IMG/VR virus record: IMGVR_UViG_3300004369_000668
Coordinates: 1-38,836 of that record
Reading direction: 5' to 3' (one strand)
Origin: a virus
DNA: 38,836 nt
A program made the translations under genes and the position numbers. Positions within the stretch are counted from its first letter, which is position 1. The number at the start of each line of letters is the position of its first letter. The notes beneath the pieces are model-generated. The model ran no database searches, was not told where the DNA came from, and saw only the letters and a program-made list of their open reading frames with translations. Shown here piece by piece: positions 29,259-37,452 of the stretch.

Positions 29259-30476
29259 TTAACTCTTGCGAGTAGTATTACTTACGTTTTTAGCCTTACC
29301 CTTTCTGTTTTTATTGGGATCTTCTCTACGTTTCTTTCTTACTGCGGCCGCTATTGCTTTCTTACCACCTTTGGCTCTTAAACTAGCCGCTCTGCTTTTG
29401 CTTAGACACTTAGGTTTACCTTCGCCTTTCTTAGCATCTCCACATTTGCCAATACGTTCGCCTTTGGTGTTGTATCTATCCCAACCACCGCCTCCGGCTC
29501 CGCCTTTTTTACCTTTACCGAACCAGGCTCTTAAATCTTCTTCAACTTTTACTAACTTGTCTTCTTTGACTAACGTTAATGGATTATAAATTTGTCTTGC
29601 TCTCTTATATAGTTTTGCAAAATCTACGTGTTCTACTGCTGGGTATTCAGGTAATCCAGGTCTTTGTTTTGCTCTCCATTCTGGATTAAGCCAGTTCATT
29701 ATTAATGGTCTGACATCATCTTCTGGTGCTAAGTCATCTAGCATGTCATGGAAACTATCATCACCGATGATGTTATTTAACACATCTGCGGCATCATGTT
29801 CTTTAGTCTTGTTCCATTCTCTATGTTTCTTTTTAGACATTCCAGCAGAGCAATCAATGTTATCAGGTATTCCATTTGGATACTTTTGAACTAGGATTTT
29901 TAGTTTTTTTATTTTCTTTTGAATGTCATCGTTTGTAAGATGTTCAGGTCTATTATCATTATTTGGATTTAACATTTCTGTCCATCGTGCTAAGTCATTT
30001 TTGATGTCATTGTACCCTGACCCACATCCAGTTCCACCGCACATGTCACAACTTAAATCAGGATCATCATCTCTTCCACCTCGTAGTAGTGGTTCTTTTA
30101 ATAACTCTAATGCTTTCTCTGCATCAAAGGCCCAAACATTTTCATGGACTTTCTTTTGATAGCCTTTCCAACATTTTTCAACTATTGTTTCTACAATGCT
30201 TGGGTCTATTTCTTGTGCTGTGAATTGTTGCATTAGTTCAACAATGTCATCATCGTGATCCAATATTTTATAATCAGCATCAACTATTAGTGCTACATTA
30301 TCATCATAGCCGTGATTCTCACCACTGAGTACATGCATTCCATTACTTAATTCTATATGGTCTTCTTGATTGACCCATTGATGAATAACTGACTCTACTT
30401 CTTCATGTGGAAGTTTACCTAACTTAGGTTCTGTATTAAGAGTAGTTATGTCTTCTATGATTTCTCTGATAAGCAT
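29259..30476 (-). CDS. Head-block protein with acidic body and basic Cys-containing C-terminus
   Basis: 405 aa. MLIREIIED resembles a capsid-targeting N-terminus with an IxE-type cut site. CDMCGGTGCG (C143, C146, C151) is a zinc-knuckle-like segment. From about residue 310 the chain turns strongly basic: WFGKGKKGGAGGGGWDRYN, GERIGKCGDAKKGEGKPKC and an Arg/Lys/Ala-rich tail, a module I recognise from T4-like phage proteins (DUF6321-like by memory). No enzyme motif. It starts 2 nt after the upstream head protein stop. Probably packaged, possibly DNA-contacting (inference). Confidence 0.66.
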   Translation of the reverse strand: MLIREIIEDITTLNTEPKLGKLPHEEVESVIHQWVNQEDHIELSNGMHVLSGENHGYDDNVALIVDADYKILDHDDDIVELMQQFTAQEIDPSIVETIVEKCWKGYQKKVHENVWAFDAEKALELLKEPLLRGGRDDDPDLSCDMCGGTGCGSGYNDIKNDLARWTEMLNPNNDNRPEHLTNDDIQKKIKKLKILVQKYPNGIPDNIDCSAGMSKKKHREWNKTKEHDAADVLNNIIGDDSFHDMLDDLAPEDDVRPLIMNWLNPEWRAKQRPGLPEYPAVEHVDFAKLYKRARQIYNPLTLVKEDKLVKVEEDLRAWFGKGKKGGAGGGGWDRYNTKGERIGKCGDAKKGEGKPKCLSKSRAASLRAKGGKKAIAAAVRKKRREDPNKNRKGKAKNVSNTTRKS

Positions 30477-30478
30477 AT

Positions 30479-31114
30479 TTACTTACCCTTGCTTTTGCCC
30501 CAATTCTTAGCACCTACTTTGCGGCACTTGACTAAGGCTCCACTGGCGTAAGCACTGGGCCATACTTTGTATCTGGATTTTACTTTGTGATAACAGGCAT
30601 CCTGTTTTTCTGCTAGTTGGTCAAATTCTTCTTCTGTTATAAATTCTCCAACTGATTCTTCTAATGAGTTATACTTTAAACTTTCTTGTGGTTGTCTTTG
30701 AGTAATAGGTGCATCTAATTTTTTGTATTCTGCTTTGTCTTGGTCATGTTGCTTAAATGACTGATTAGCACTGAATTGATTATATACTAATTTGATATTA
30801 TCACCAAATCTTGCTAGTGGCAATTTACCAAATTTGGGATCATTCATTGCAAATGATAAAAATTCTAAAAGATTGGATGCCAATTCCTGAGCACTACCTT
30901 GACCTCTGCCTTTCATAAGTTTGACTAAATCCATAAAATCTTGGTCTATGTATTTGCCACCAAAGTCCATCATTTTTTCATTAACATTATCTTCGCCTAC
31001 AAATCCTCTGCTTTGCCCAGGGTGTGGGCTTTGATGGCCAGGATTAGGCTTTGTTAATTTGGGCTTCTTGCTATTAGCCTCCCAGTATTTTTCTGTAATG
31101 TGTTGTATTTTCAT
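30479..31114 (-). CDS. Head-block protein with capsid-targeting-like start and YHKVKSRY basic C-terminus
   Basis: 211 aa from ATG 31114, right behind the upstream stop; an in-frame ATG at 31141 would overlap that gene. MKIQHITEKY matches the targeting pattern MK-x-x-x-(F/I)-x-E with an ITE cut site. The last 40 residues (DACYHKVKSRYKVWPSAYAS, then LVKCRKVGAKNWG) are a basic module with two Cys found at the ends of several marine T4-like phage proteins. FMDLVKLMKGRGQGSAQEL lies in the middle. No enzyme motif. Probably an internal head protein. Confidence 0.68.
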   Translation of the reverse strand: MKIQHITEKYWEANSKKPKLTKPNPGHQSPHPGQSRGFVGEDNVNEKMMDFGGKYIDQDFMDLVKLMKGRGQGSAQELASNLLEFLSFAMNDPKFGKLPLARFGDNIKLVYNQFSANQSFKQHDQDKAEYKKLDAPITQRQPQESLKYNSLEESVGEFITEEEFDQLAEKQDACYHKVKSRYKVWPSAYASGALVKCRKVGAKNWGKSKGK

Positions 31115-31116
31115 TA

Positions 31117-31653
31117 TTAAGATAGTGTTCCACTGTACCAAATTCTGACTTTGGCCGTTCCTGCACTTGCACCACCTTGGGTTACATAAACATAAACTTC
31201 TGTATCTGCACTATAAGTATGGTCATTATCAAATGCAATTTGACCACCTGCTGGATCAAATCCTGCAAAAAGCCTATCAACGTCACCTGAATCACCCACA
31301 GTTATTTCTGTGGTACTATTATAGTCTGTCCAGTTGCCAACACCTTTTTCCACAACTACGGATTGTATTGTTGAGTTGGATGCAAATGTACCCACAGATG
31401 TGTTTCCACTATTGTAATTTACGGTTGTTTCAACAAATTTGAGTTTTTGACTACCAGTGGCATCCATTTGACCTTTAGTTACAGCATGACTACTTGCTGT
31501 ACCGTTTGCTATTGCAATTTCTTCTAAAGCACCGTCTTTGTCTTTGAGACTTATTATAGCACTATCACTAGCATCTATAACTGCACCTTGTTTACCAAGT
31601 TCTATAGTTGTACTAGCACCTGCTATACCGTAGTTCTTTACTGAATCTACCAT
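31117..31653 (-). CDS. Virion structural protein, paralogue of the next gene
   Basis: 178 aa. It starts MVDSVKNYGIAGASTTIELG, then AVTKGQMDATGSQKL and a beta-rich, Ser/Thr/Gly-rich C-terminal half (TYSADTEVYVYVTQ, GTAKVRIWY). The NYGIAG..LGKQG start and AVTK(A/G)Q(L/M)D linker are shared with 31665-32270, so the pair arose by tandem duplication. Such proteins occur as surface or fibre-related virion components of marine phages. AGGAG precedes the ATG. Confidence 0.7.
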   Translation of the reverse strand: MVDSVKNYGIAGASTTIELGKQGAVIDASDSAIISLKDKDGALEEIAIANGTASSHAVTKGQMDATGSQKLKFVETTVNYNSGNTSVGTFASNSTIQSVVVEKGVGNWTDYNSTTEITVGDSGDVDRLFAGFDPAGGQIAFDNDHTYSADTEVYVYVTQGGASAGTAKVRIWYSGTLS

Positions 31654-31664
31654 ATTAACTCCTA

Positions 31665-32270
31665 TTAACTTATGTTACCTAAGTCGCTGTTACTGTTTTG
31701 TGAATTATTTATTGAACCGTAATCTGTTACATTTACACTATCGGCGGCAACTAATACACTAATAGTAGCAGTACCGGCACTTGCGGCACCGTTGGTTACT
31801 TCTGCTGTAAGTACAGTTTCTGAACCATATTCATACTGATATTGTGAATGGTATTGACCTGCTTTTGTAACATCTACGTCTGAACTTCTAATAAATCTTG
31901 AGCCGTTTGAGGAATCTCCTACTTCAACATAATCACCTGCACCACCAGAACTCCAAGGGGTAGGTATATCAACTGTTACTGAAATAACTCTACTACCTGC
32001 GGCAATAGTAGCCACATTACTTGAACCTGATGTATTATAATCAACATCTAAAGTAATGTGCTGTACTAAGTCTGAGGCAATGTCGTCTAACTGAGCCTTT
32101 GTTACAGCACCTGTGGCCGCTGTAGCATTCGCTATTGCAATTTTCTGTAACTCGTCACCTGATGTGTAGAACCCAATAGCATCTGAATTACCACTGATAT
32201 ATGAACCTTGTTTACCAAGTTCTAAACTAGTACTAACACCTGCTAAGTTGTATTTTTTAACTGTAGCCAT
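31665..32270 (-). CDS. Virion structural protein, first of a tandem pair
   Basis: 201 aa. It starts MATVKKYNLAGVSTSLELGK and has GAVTKAQLDDIASDL, then an all-beta C-terminal domain (ISVTVDIPTPWSSG, TVLTAEVTNGAASAGT) and a Ser/Asn tail. Similarity to the downstream gene covers the first 80 residues and the final AG-TA-V strand. GGAG precedes the ATG, and a late element lies 41 nt ahead. It starts the late minus-strand block. A fibre or capsid-decoration role is inferred. Confidence 0.72.
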   Translation of the reverse strand: MATVKKYNLAGVSTSLELGKQGSYISGNSDAIGFYTSGDELQKIAIANATAATGAVTKAQLDDIASDLVQHITLDVDYNTSGSSNVATIAAGSRVISVTVDIPTPWSSGGAGDYVEVGDSSNGSRFIRSSDVDVTKAGQYHSQYQYEYGSETVLTAEVTNGAASAGTATISVLVAADSVNVTDYGSINNSQNSNSDLGNIS

Positions 32271-32311
32271 CTAAATCTCCGGATTATATAAACTTTGCAA
32301 TTATACAAATG

Positions 32312-32318
32312 TATTTAT
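32312..32318 (-). promoter_or_regulatory. Late promoter ATAAATA with ~41-nt leader for virion proteins
   Basis: Minus strand: GATAAATACATTTGTATAAT, then GGAG before ATG 32270. It overlaps the UvsE promoter region on the other strand. Confidence 0.62.
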
Positions 32319-32324
32319 CTTATC

Positions 32325-32352
32325 TTGACAATCATTGTTCATATGTTATACT
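32325..32352 (+). promoter_or_regulatory. Early promoter for UvsE, start at the ATG
   Basis: TTGACA (32325-32330), 16 bp, TATACT (32347-32352) preceded by TG-T. A start 7 nt on would be at the A of ATG 32359, so this transcript may also be leaderless. Confidence 0.72.
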
Positions 32353-32358
32353 AATATC

Positions 32359-33402
32359 ATGTTTGACGACTCTATAAAACGTATTGGTTTCTGCTGTAAG
32401 TATCTGGAACAAGATCAGACACAGAAGCCTAAAATTCTACAGGAAAAACAGCAACAATATACGGAAAAATCTACTACTGTGGCTTGGTGTAACAGGCAGG
32501 AAGACAAATCTGTAGCAGAGCAAAAACTGTTTGATTGTGTGGAACACAATATGCAGAGTGCATACAATCTGGTAGAGTATGTTGGCAGTTTGCCTGCTGA
32601 GATGAGGATGGTACGTCTAGGTAGCAATCAGATACCTATGGCTACTGAGCCAACCTGGAGGTACGTTTGGGAAGATGAAACGGTTAAAAATAGACTTGAG
32701 CAGGGTTTCGCCAAAGTTGGTGATCTTGCTAGGGCTCTTGATGTTCGTATCAGTTTTCATCCTGGCCAGTTTTGTGTCTTAGCAAGTGACAAGCCAGATG
32801 TAGTTGAGCGAAGTATTGATGAATTTGAGTACCATTGCAACATGATACGTTGGATGGGATTTGGTAAAGAGTTTATGGACATGAAGTGTAATGTGCATAT
32901 CTCAGGTAGGCAAGGCTATCAGGGCATTATAGATGTACTGCCTAAACTTTCTCCTGAAGCTCGTAACACTATTGCTATCGAAAATGACGAAATGTGTTGG
33001 GGACTTGATGAAAGTCTTAAATTGGAAAAACACGTTGCACTTGTTTTAGATATACACCATCACTGGATACGTGATGAAGAATACATACAAGCAGACGATG
33101 ATCGTGTAAAGCGAATTATAGACAGTTGGAGAGGTGTAAGACCAACATTACATTACAGTTACAGTAGAGATGAATGGATGCCTGAAGGTTATGATCATAA
33201 CACTATGCATAACATAAATACTATGTTGGAAAGTGGTGCAAAAAAACAAAAACTAAGAGCCCATAGTGATATGTATCCAAATTATCATACTAACGAATGG
33301 GCATTAAGTTTTTGGGACGACTTTGATATACAATGTGAAGCCAAAGCAAAAAACCTGGCCAGCACACAATTATACAAACAGGCTCTCAAAATAAGTGGAT
33401 AA
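32359..33402 (+). CDS. uvsE: UV damage endonuclease (UvsE/UVDE family)
   Basis: 347 aa from ATG 32359; an upstream in-frame ATG at 32335 lies inside the promoter. RIGFCCKY, RISFHPGQFCVL, TIAIENDEMCWG, LVLDIHHHW and RAHSDMY are the metal-binding barrel segments of UVDE, which nicks DNA 5' to UV photoproducts and some other lesions. It suits a surface-water phage. It is followed by a GTG-started sulfotransferase-like gene overlapping by 8 nt. Confidence 0.92.
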   Translation: MFDDSIKRIGFCCKYLEQDQTQKPKILQEKQQQYTEKSTTVAWCNRQEDKSVAEQKLFDCVEHNMQSAYNLVEYVGSLPAEMRMVRLGSNQIPMATEPTWRYVWEDETVKNRLEQGFAKVGDLARALDVRISFHPGQFCVLASDKPDVVERSIDEFEYHCNMIRWMGFGKEFMDMKCNVHISGRQGYQGIIDVLPKLSPEARNTIAIENDEMCWGLDESLKLEKHVALVLDIHHHWIRDEEYIQADDDRVKRIIDSWRGVRPTLHYSYSRDEWMPEGYDHNTMHNINTMLESGAKKQKLRAHSDMYPNYHTNEWALSFWDDFDIQCEAKAKNLASTQLYKQALKISG

Positions 33403-34003
33403 AGACAAATACAGGAAATCTCTTTTACCAGATATAAAATTTAAAGGTAAAAAAATATGTGTTCTAACAAATTACAGAACAGGTAGTACATTTTTTATCA
33501 GGGAAACATTTCTTACTAACAGAATCATGCCCATGGGAGAATGGGAACATTTCAACTCAAATCAAAACTTTAATTTTTTAATACAACAACTCACAGAAAG
33601 ATCAGCATTTGTGTTTAAACTTATGCCTGATCAAATTAATTTTAGTTATAACAAATATAATGACATATTAGGAGAGTGTGACGAAATCGTGTATCTATAT
33701 AGAAGAGATTTTGAGGCACAGGCTAAAGGTTGGATTGCATGGAATATAGCAGGTGATCACGATCATCATTATGGTGAAATAAAAACATATGATGTCAAGG
33801 TATCTCAAGAACAAGCAGACAAGTATTCTCAACAATTAATAGAAAACTATATGTTTATGAAAAATTCCTACAAAAAATTTCCAGGTAATGTTTATTGTGT
33901 AGAAGATTTCCCACATCAAATACCATATGCAAGAAGATATACCTGGGACAAAGATATAAAAATTCCTGAATTTAACACTCACAAAGAAGTGTTCAGATCT
34001 TAA
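33395..34003 (+). CDS. Sulfotransferase-like protein (GTG start)
   Basis: 202 aa from GTG 33395. ICVLTNYRTGSTFF is the P-loop-like PAPS site; EIVYLYRRDFEAQAKGW the second site; PGNVYCVEDFPHQIPYARRY matches the end of the 23928 paralogue. The two copies sit in different modification clusters. It overlaps the uvsE stop by 8 nt, so it can be translated from the early uvsE transcript. Sulfation of a sugar or surface group is inferred. Confidence 0.7.
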   Translation: MDKDKYRKSLLPDIKFKGKKICVLTNYRTGSTFFIRETFLTNRIMPMGEWEHFNSNQNFNFLIQQLTERSAFVFKLMPDQINFSYNKYNDILGECDEIVYLYRRDFEAQAKGWIAWNIAGDHDHHYGEIKTYDVKVSQEQADKYSQQLIENYMFMKNSYKKFPGNVYCVEDFPHQIPYARRYTWDKDIKIPEFNTHKEVFRS

Positions 34004-34024
34004 TTGTTTATATAATTCAATCTG

Positions 34025-34031
34025 GTAAATA
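34025..34031 (+). promoter_or_regulatory. Late-like GTAAATA, 5 nt before ATG 34037
   Basis: GGTAAATA, then GGTGC, then ATG; one mismatch to ATAAATA. Confidence 0.42.
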
Positions 34032-34036
34032 GGTGC

Positions 34037-34963
34037 ATGAAAGTATTAATTATCGGTGGTTGTGGCTATGCTGGTTCGGCAATTGATAAACATTTGTCTA
34101 ATAAGCATGAAATTACCAACGTTGATTTAGAATGGTTTGGTAATTATTCTAATTCAATAAATGTAAATGTCGATTTTAATAACTTAACAGAAAAATTTTT
34201 AGACAGTTTTAATGTGGTAATTCTTACAGCAGGTCATAGTAGTGTAAAAATGTGCGATCATGACCTTGCTAGTAGTTTTAATAATAATGTAAGAAATTTT
34301 GTAAATCTCACAAACAAATTAAAAGATCAAAAATTTATATATGCCAGTAGTGCTAGTGTGTATGGTAACACATCTGCTAGTGAAATAGCAGAAGATAATG
34401 TAAATTTTAGTCCTATAAATTACTATGATATGACTAAACTACACATAGATCATATTATGCAACTTAGCAATTTAGATTATTATGGTTTAAGATTTGGTAC
34501 AGTAAATGGACCAGCACCAAATATTAGAACAGACGTAATGATTAACGCAATGGTTAATACTGCTATGCAGAAAGGTGAGATACATGTCTTTAATAAAGAT
34601 ACACGCAGAAGTATTTTAGGTATAAACGATTTATGTAGAGCAATAGAAACAATTATAGACAGTAATAAAAAAGCAAACAGAGGTGTTTATAATATTGCTA
34701 GTTTTACAAATACTGCAGGAGAAATAGCAGAAGCAGTTGGTAGAATAGCAGGTGTGTCTGTGATTGATAAAGATCCACCAGCAGTAATCTTTAACGAGAA
34801 ATTACAAAATAAAACATATGACTTTGGTATTAGCACGACAAAGTTTGAAAACACATTTAATTTTAAATTTACAGACACCCTAGATAGTATTACACAGGAG
34901 ATGGTAGATAATTATGCAAATTGCAACAGAGATCACAGGGCAGAACTCGTACATTACACTTGA
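34037..34963 (+). CDS. NAD-dependent epimerase/dehydratase
   Basis: 308 aa. LIIGGCGYAGSAI (4-16) is the GxxGxxG dinucleotide loop; YASSASVYGN holds the catalytic Ser/Thr and YYDMTKLH the YxxxK; LRFGTVNGPAP and RRSILGINDL are typical of extended-SDR sugar epimerases. It converts nucleotide sugars. It overlaps the methyltransferase gene by 50 nt, so the two probably act on one sugar path. Confidence 0.85.
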   Translation: MKVLIIGGCGYAGSAIDKHLSNKHEITNVDLEWFGNYSNSINVNVDFNNLTEKFLDSFNVVILTAGHSSVKMCDHDLASSFNNNVRNFVNLTNKLKDQKFIYASSASVYGNTSASEIAEDNVNFSPINYYDMTKLHIDHIMQLSNLDYYGLRFGTVNGPAPNIRTDVMINAMVNTAMQKGEIHVFNKDTRRSILGINDLCRAIETIIDSNKKANRGVYNIASFTNTAGEIAEAVGRIAGVSVIDKDPPAVIFNEKLQNKTYDFGISTTKFENTFNFKFTDTLDSITQEMVDNYANCNRDHRAELVHYT

Positions 34964-36134
34964 TAGATGTGTAGCATGTGACGGAGATAATCTAGAAGAA
35001 TTTTTAAATCTTGCTGAACAACCTTTAGCAAACAACTATCACGATGGCAGTGGTGCAGGAGAAAGTTTTAAGTTAGGTCTTAATGTATGTAAAGATTGTT
35101 GGCATACTCAATTACCAGTAAGTGTGAATCCTGCCATTATGTTTGAAAACTATCTTTATGTTACAGGTACAAGTCAAACATTAAGAGATTATTGTGATTG
35201 GTTTGCAAGTCATATTACAGATAAAGACGGCATAAACAAAGGCATGATATTAGATATAGCATCTAATGATGGAACTCAGTTAGACAGTTTTAAGAAATTA
35301 GGTTGGGATACCTTTGGTGTTGATCCTGCTAAAAATTTATTTGAGCAAAGTGTCAAGAAAGGACACAATGTAACAAACAGTTTTTGGCCTACCAATTTAT
35401 ACAGACAGTTTGATGTTATTACTGCACAAAATGTTTGTGCTCATACTCCAGAGCCTTTAGAGTTTCTATGGGGAGTACGCAAACATCTCAAAGCAGATGG
35501 TAAGGCATTTATACAGACAAGTCAAAGTCAGATGTATCAACGTAATGAATTCGATACTACATACCATGAGCATATAAGTTTCTTTAGTGCAAACAGTATG
35601 CGTAAATTGGCTGATAGGGCAGGACTTGTTTTAACAGATATAGAAATTACTCCTATTCATGGAGACAGTTATGTATTTACATTAGAGCATAAAGGAGCAA
35701 CAGTAAAAAATACAGTTCAAGAAACAATAGACAAAGAAAATAGTGAGGGCAGACACATGATAACATTTTATCATTTGTTTGGCAATAATGCAAAACTAAT
35801 ACTTAATCAATTAAAAGATTTAATAAGCAGGTGCAAACAACAAGGGACACCTGTAGTAGGTTATGGTGCGGCGGCTAAAGGCATGACAGTTCTAAATGCC
35901 AATAACATCATATTAGATTGGATTGTAGATGACAATGAACTTAAACAAGGACTACTTACGCCAGGCACTAACATACCTATTAAAGACAGAAGCAGTTTAG
36001 ATGTAGATGAACACATAGTTGTTATACCGTTAGCATGGAACTTTTTTAATGAAATAAAATCAAACGTAGAAAAAATAAGAAACGGCAAGCCTACACAATA
36101 TGTTCAATATTTTCCCAGAGTAATGTTTGTATGA
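34914..36134 (+). CDS. Sugar C-methyltransferase (zinc-binding N-terminus)
   Basis: 406 aa. CVACDGDN with C19/C22 and CKDCWH with C59/C62 is the zinc domain of the TylCIII/CloU-type C-methyltransferases; FLNLAEQPLANNYHD is also typical. LDIASNDGTQLDSF is the SAM site. C-terminal VVGYGAAAKGMTVLN, VDDNELKQG and PGTNIPI match the family's last domain. These enzymes methylate a ketosugar carbon. The long overlap with the epimerase suggests coupling. Confidence 0.85.
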   Translation: MQIATEITGQNSYITLDRCVACDGDNLEEFLNLAEQPLANNYHDGSGAGESFKLGLNVCKDCWHTQLPVSVNPAIMFENYLYVTGTSQTLRDYCDWFASHITDKDGINKGMILDIASNDGTQLDSFKKLGWDTFGVDPAKNLFEQSVKKGHNVTNSFWPTNLYRQFDVITAQNVCAHTPEPLEFLWGVRKHLKADGKAFIQTSQSQMYQRNEFDTTYHEHISFFSANSMRKLADRAGLVLTDIEITPIHGDSYVFTLEHKGATVKNTVQETIDKENSEGRHMITFYHLFGNNAKLILNQLKDLISRCKQQGTPVVGYGAAAKGMTVLNANNIILDWIVDDNELKQGLLTPGTNIPIKDRSSLDVDEHIVVIPLAWNFFNEIKSNVEKIRNGKPTQYVQYFPRVMFV

Positions 36135-36865
36135 AAAACTATCTGATAAGAAGTTTATATAAAATTAAATCTCCAATATGGTTTGACGACCGAAGTAATG
36201 AGGGAGACTTATATGACTGGTATATGAAAATGCACGATATCAGTTTAAGAACTTTTAATAAACATTTACAGGGAGATTGGGAGTTTATATTTTTTAACAA
36301 GGAAGTAGAAAAGATACAGGAAGTTTTTAAAGATCATTTCTTTGAAATATATGATATATGGAAACAGGAAGACTGTAATATACTTTATTGTGGTCCTGAC
36401 AACGTCATGATGAAACCCACAGAAATTTTTGGTAAGTATGATGACTTTATGATGTTTAATTACACTGATCCTAAAAGTAGTGTAGAGCGTAACCATTACA
36501 ACATACAACACGAACATTTCTTTAATGCAGATGTTAGATACTATCCTAACACAATGAGTCAAGACATTTGGGACATGGGATTAGAGATGGCACATAATTG
36601 GGACTTTTATAGTTGGAATACAGAACAGTTTATCTTAAATAAAATGTTATGGGATCAGAAAGGCAGAACATTAACCAACACACTTGACCCAACTGTAGCA
36701 TATCAAGGACATCAGTTATATATAGAAAATTGGGAACAAGGAAAACTTTGGTCTAATAATTGGAACGGATGTGATATCAAAGATGCACAAATTATACACC
36801 TACATGGAAGTAGGAATGCACCCAGAAAGTATTCTCTAATGGAACAATTAGAGAAACTATCCTAA
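36131..36865 (+). CDS. GT-A glycosyltransferase-like protein
   Basis: 244 aa. LIRSLYKIKSPIWFDDR starts the fold; ILYCGPDNVMMKP is a DxD-like donor site and FFNADVRYYPNTM the following strand; WNTEQFILNKMLWDQ fits the acceptor side. It overlaps the methyltransferase by 4 nt (ATGA). It may attach the epimerised, C-methylated sugar (inference). Related proteins are seen in marine-phage sugar clusters. Confidence 0.68.
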   Translation: MKNYLIRSLYKIKSPIWFDDRSNEGDLYDWYMKMHDISLRTFNKHLQGDWEFIFFNKEVEKIQEVFKDHFFEIYDIWKQEDCNILYCGPDNVMMKPTEIFGKYDDFMMFNYTDPKSSVERNHYNIQHEHFFNADVRYYPNTMSQDIWDMGLEMAHNWDFYSWNTEQFILNKMLWDQKGRTLTNTLDPTVAYQGHQLYIENWEQGKLWSNNWNGCDIKDAQIIHLHGSRNAPRKYSLMEQLEKLS

Positions 36866-37049
36866 TTAAAATGCTTGGTGGCCACCTTGCATAACGTTGG
36901 AACAGTCATTTTGCAGTTCTCCTGCTCTATATAGCCTTTACTACGAGGGAGGCACTTTATTAATTACTGTTAGACTGAAATCTATTCTGTCCAACAATAT
37001 TATTTAACAAAAACCTTTCAAAACAGGCAGAAATAAGGTAAAATAGCCA
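36866..37049. other. Non-coding interval, no gene recognised
   Basis: No open frame of note on either strand. It contains GGTGGCCACC (36879-36888) and a small hairpin GCAG-TTCTC-CTGC (36913-36925) that shows a CTCC anti-ribosome-site loop. No terminator in the plus direction is clear. A structured transcript is possible but not shown. Confidence 0.2.
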
Positions 37050-37077
37050 AAAAAAAGCCCTAAAAGTATCAGGGCTC
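37050..37077 (-). terminator. Rho-independent terminator of the 76-aa membrane protein
   Basis: Minus strand: AGCCCT, 9-nt loop, AGGGCT, then a run of T. It lies 20 nt behind the stop codon. Confidence 0.88.
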
Positions 37078-37096
37078 CTTTATCGTGACGTGTATG

Positions 37097-37327
37097 TTAC
37101 TTCTTGTTAAAGACGTGGTATAGTATCCAAACACCTATTAATCCTAATAAGCCTTCGTTACTTAATCCTCCTAGGATAGCCATGATGTTATCAACAACTT
37201 GGAAATCTCCTAGGAAAGGAACTGCTCCACCGAATAAAACCTCCAGTACTACTCCGAGAGCGATTACACTAATACCGACTTCAGTTAAACCTTTGGCCCA
37301 TCCGCCAATTAGTTTTAGAATATCCAT
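37097..37327 (-). CDS. 76-aa two-helix membrane protein, paralogue of the 12063 gene
   Basis: ATG 37327 is preferred: GGAGGT lies just before it, and the ATG at 37339 would place this ribosome site inside the gene. It starts MDILKLIGGWAKGL; helices at VIALGVVLEVLFGG and GLLGLIGVWILYHVF. The aligned length, loop position and LGVV, G(L/I)xGLI blocks match the 75-aa protein of 12063. It has a strong ribosome site and a strong terminator, again a single-gene unit. A leader hairpin TGAATC/GATTCA precedes the ribosome site. Function unknown. Confidence 0.72.
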   Translation of the reverse strand: MDILKLIGGWAKGLTEVGISVIALGVVLEVLFGGAVPFLGDFQVVDNIMAILGGLSNEGLLGLIGVWILYHVFNKK

Positions 37328-37452
37328 ATATACCTCCATGAATCAACTTAATTGTAGATTCAGATATTACTTAACTCTCCGTTTTAACAGATTAAACTAT
37401 ACTATAACAATTAAATACAGTTATAAACTACAAAATTAGGCAGATAAAACCC

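Noticed and set aside
29266-29589. Plus-strand frame rich in Leu/Pro opposite the 405-aa gene
   Set aside because: It is the shadow of the Lys/Arg/Gly-rich C-terminus on the minus strand.
36879-36888. GGTGGCCACC palindrome as part of a tRNA-like element
   Set aside because: It has no loop and no matching D, anticodon or T arms nearby.
37384-37440. Possible promoter for the Sm-like gene
   Set aside because: TTAACA and several TATA-like boxes exist, but no pair has acceptable spacing.
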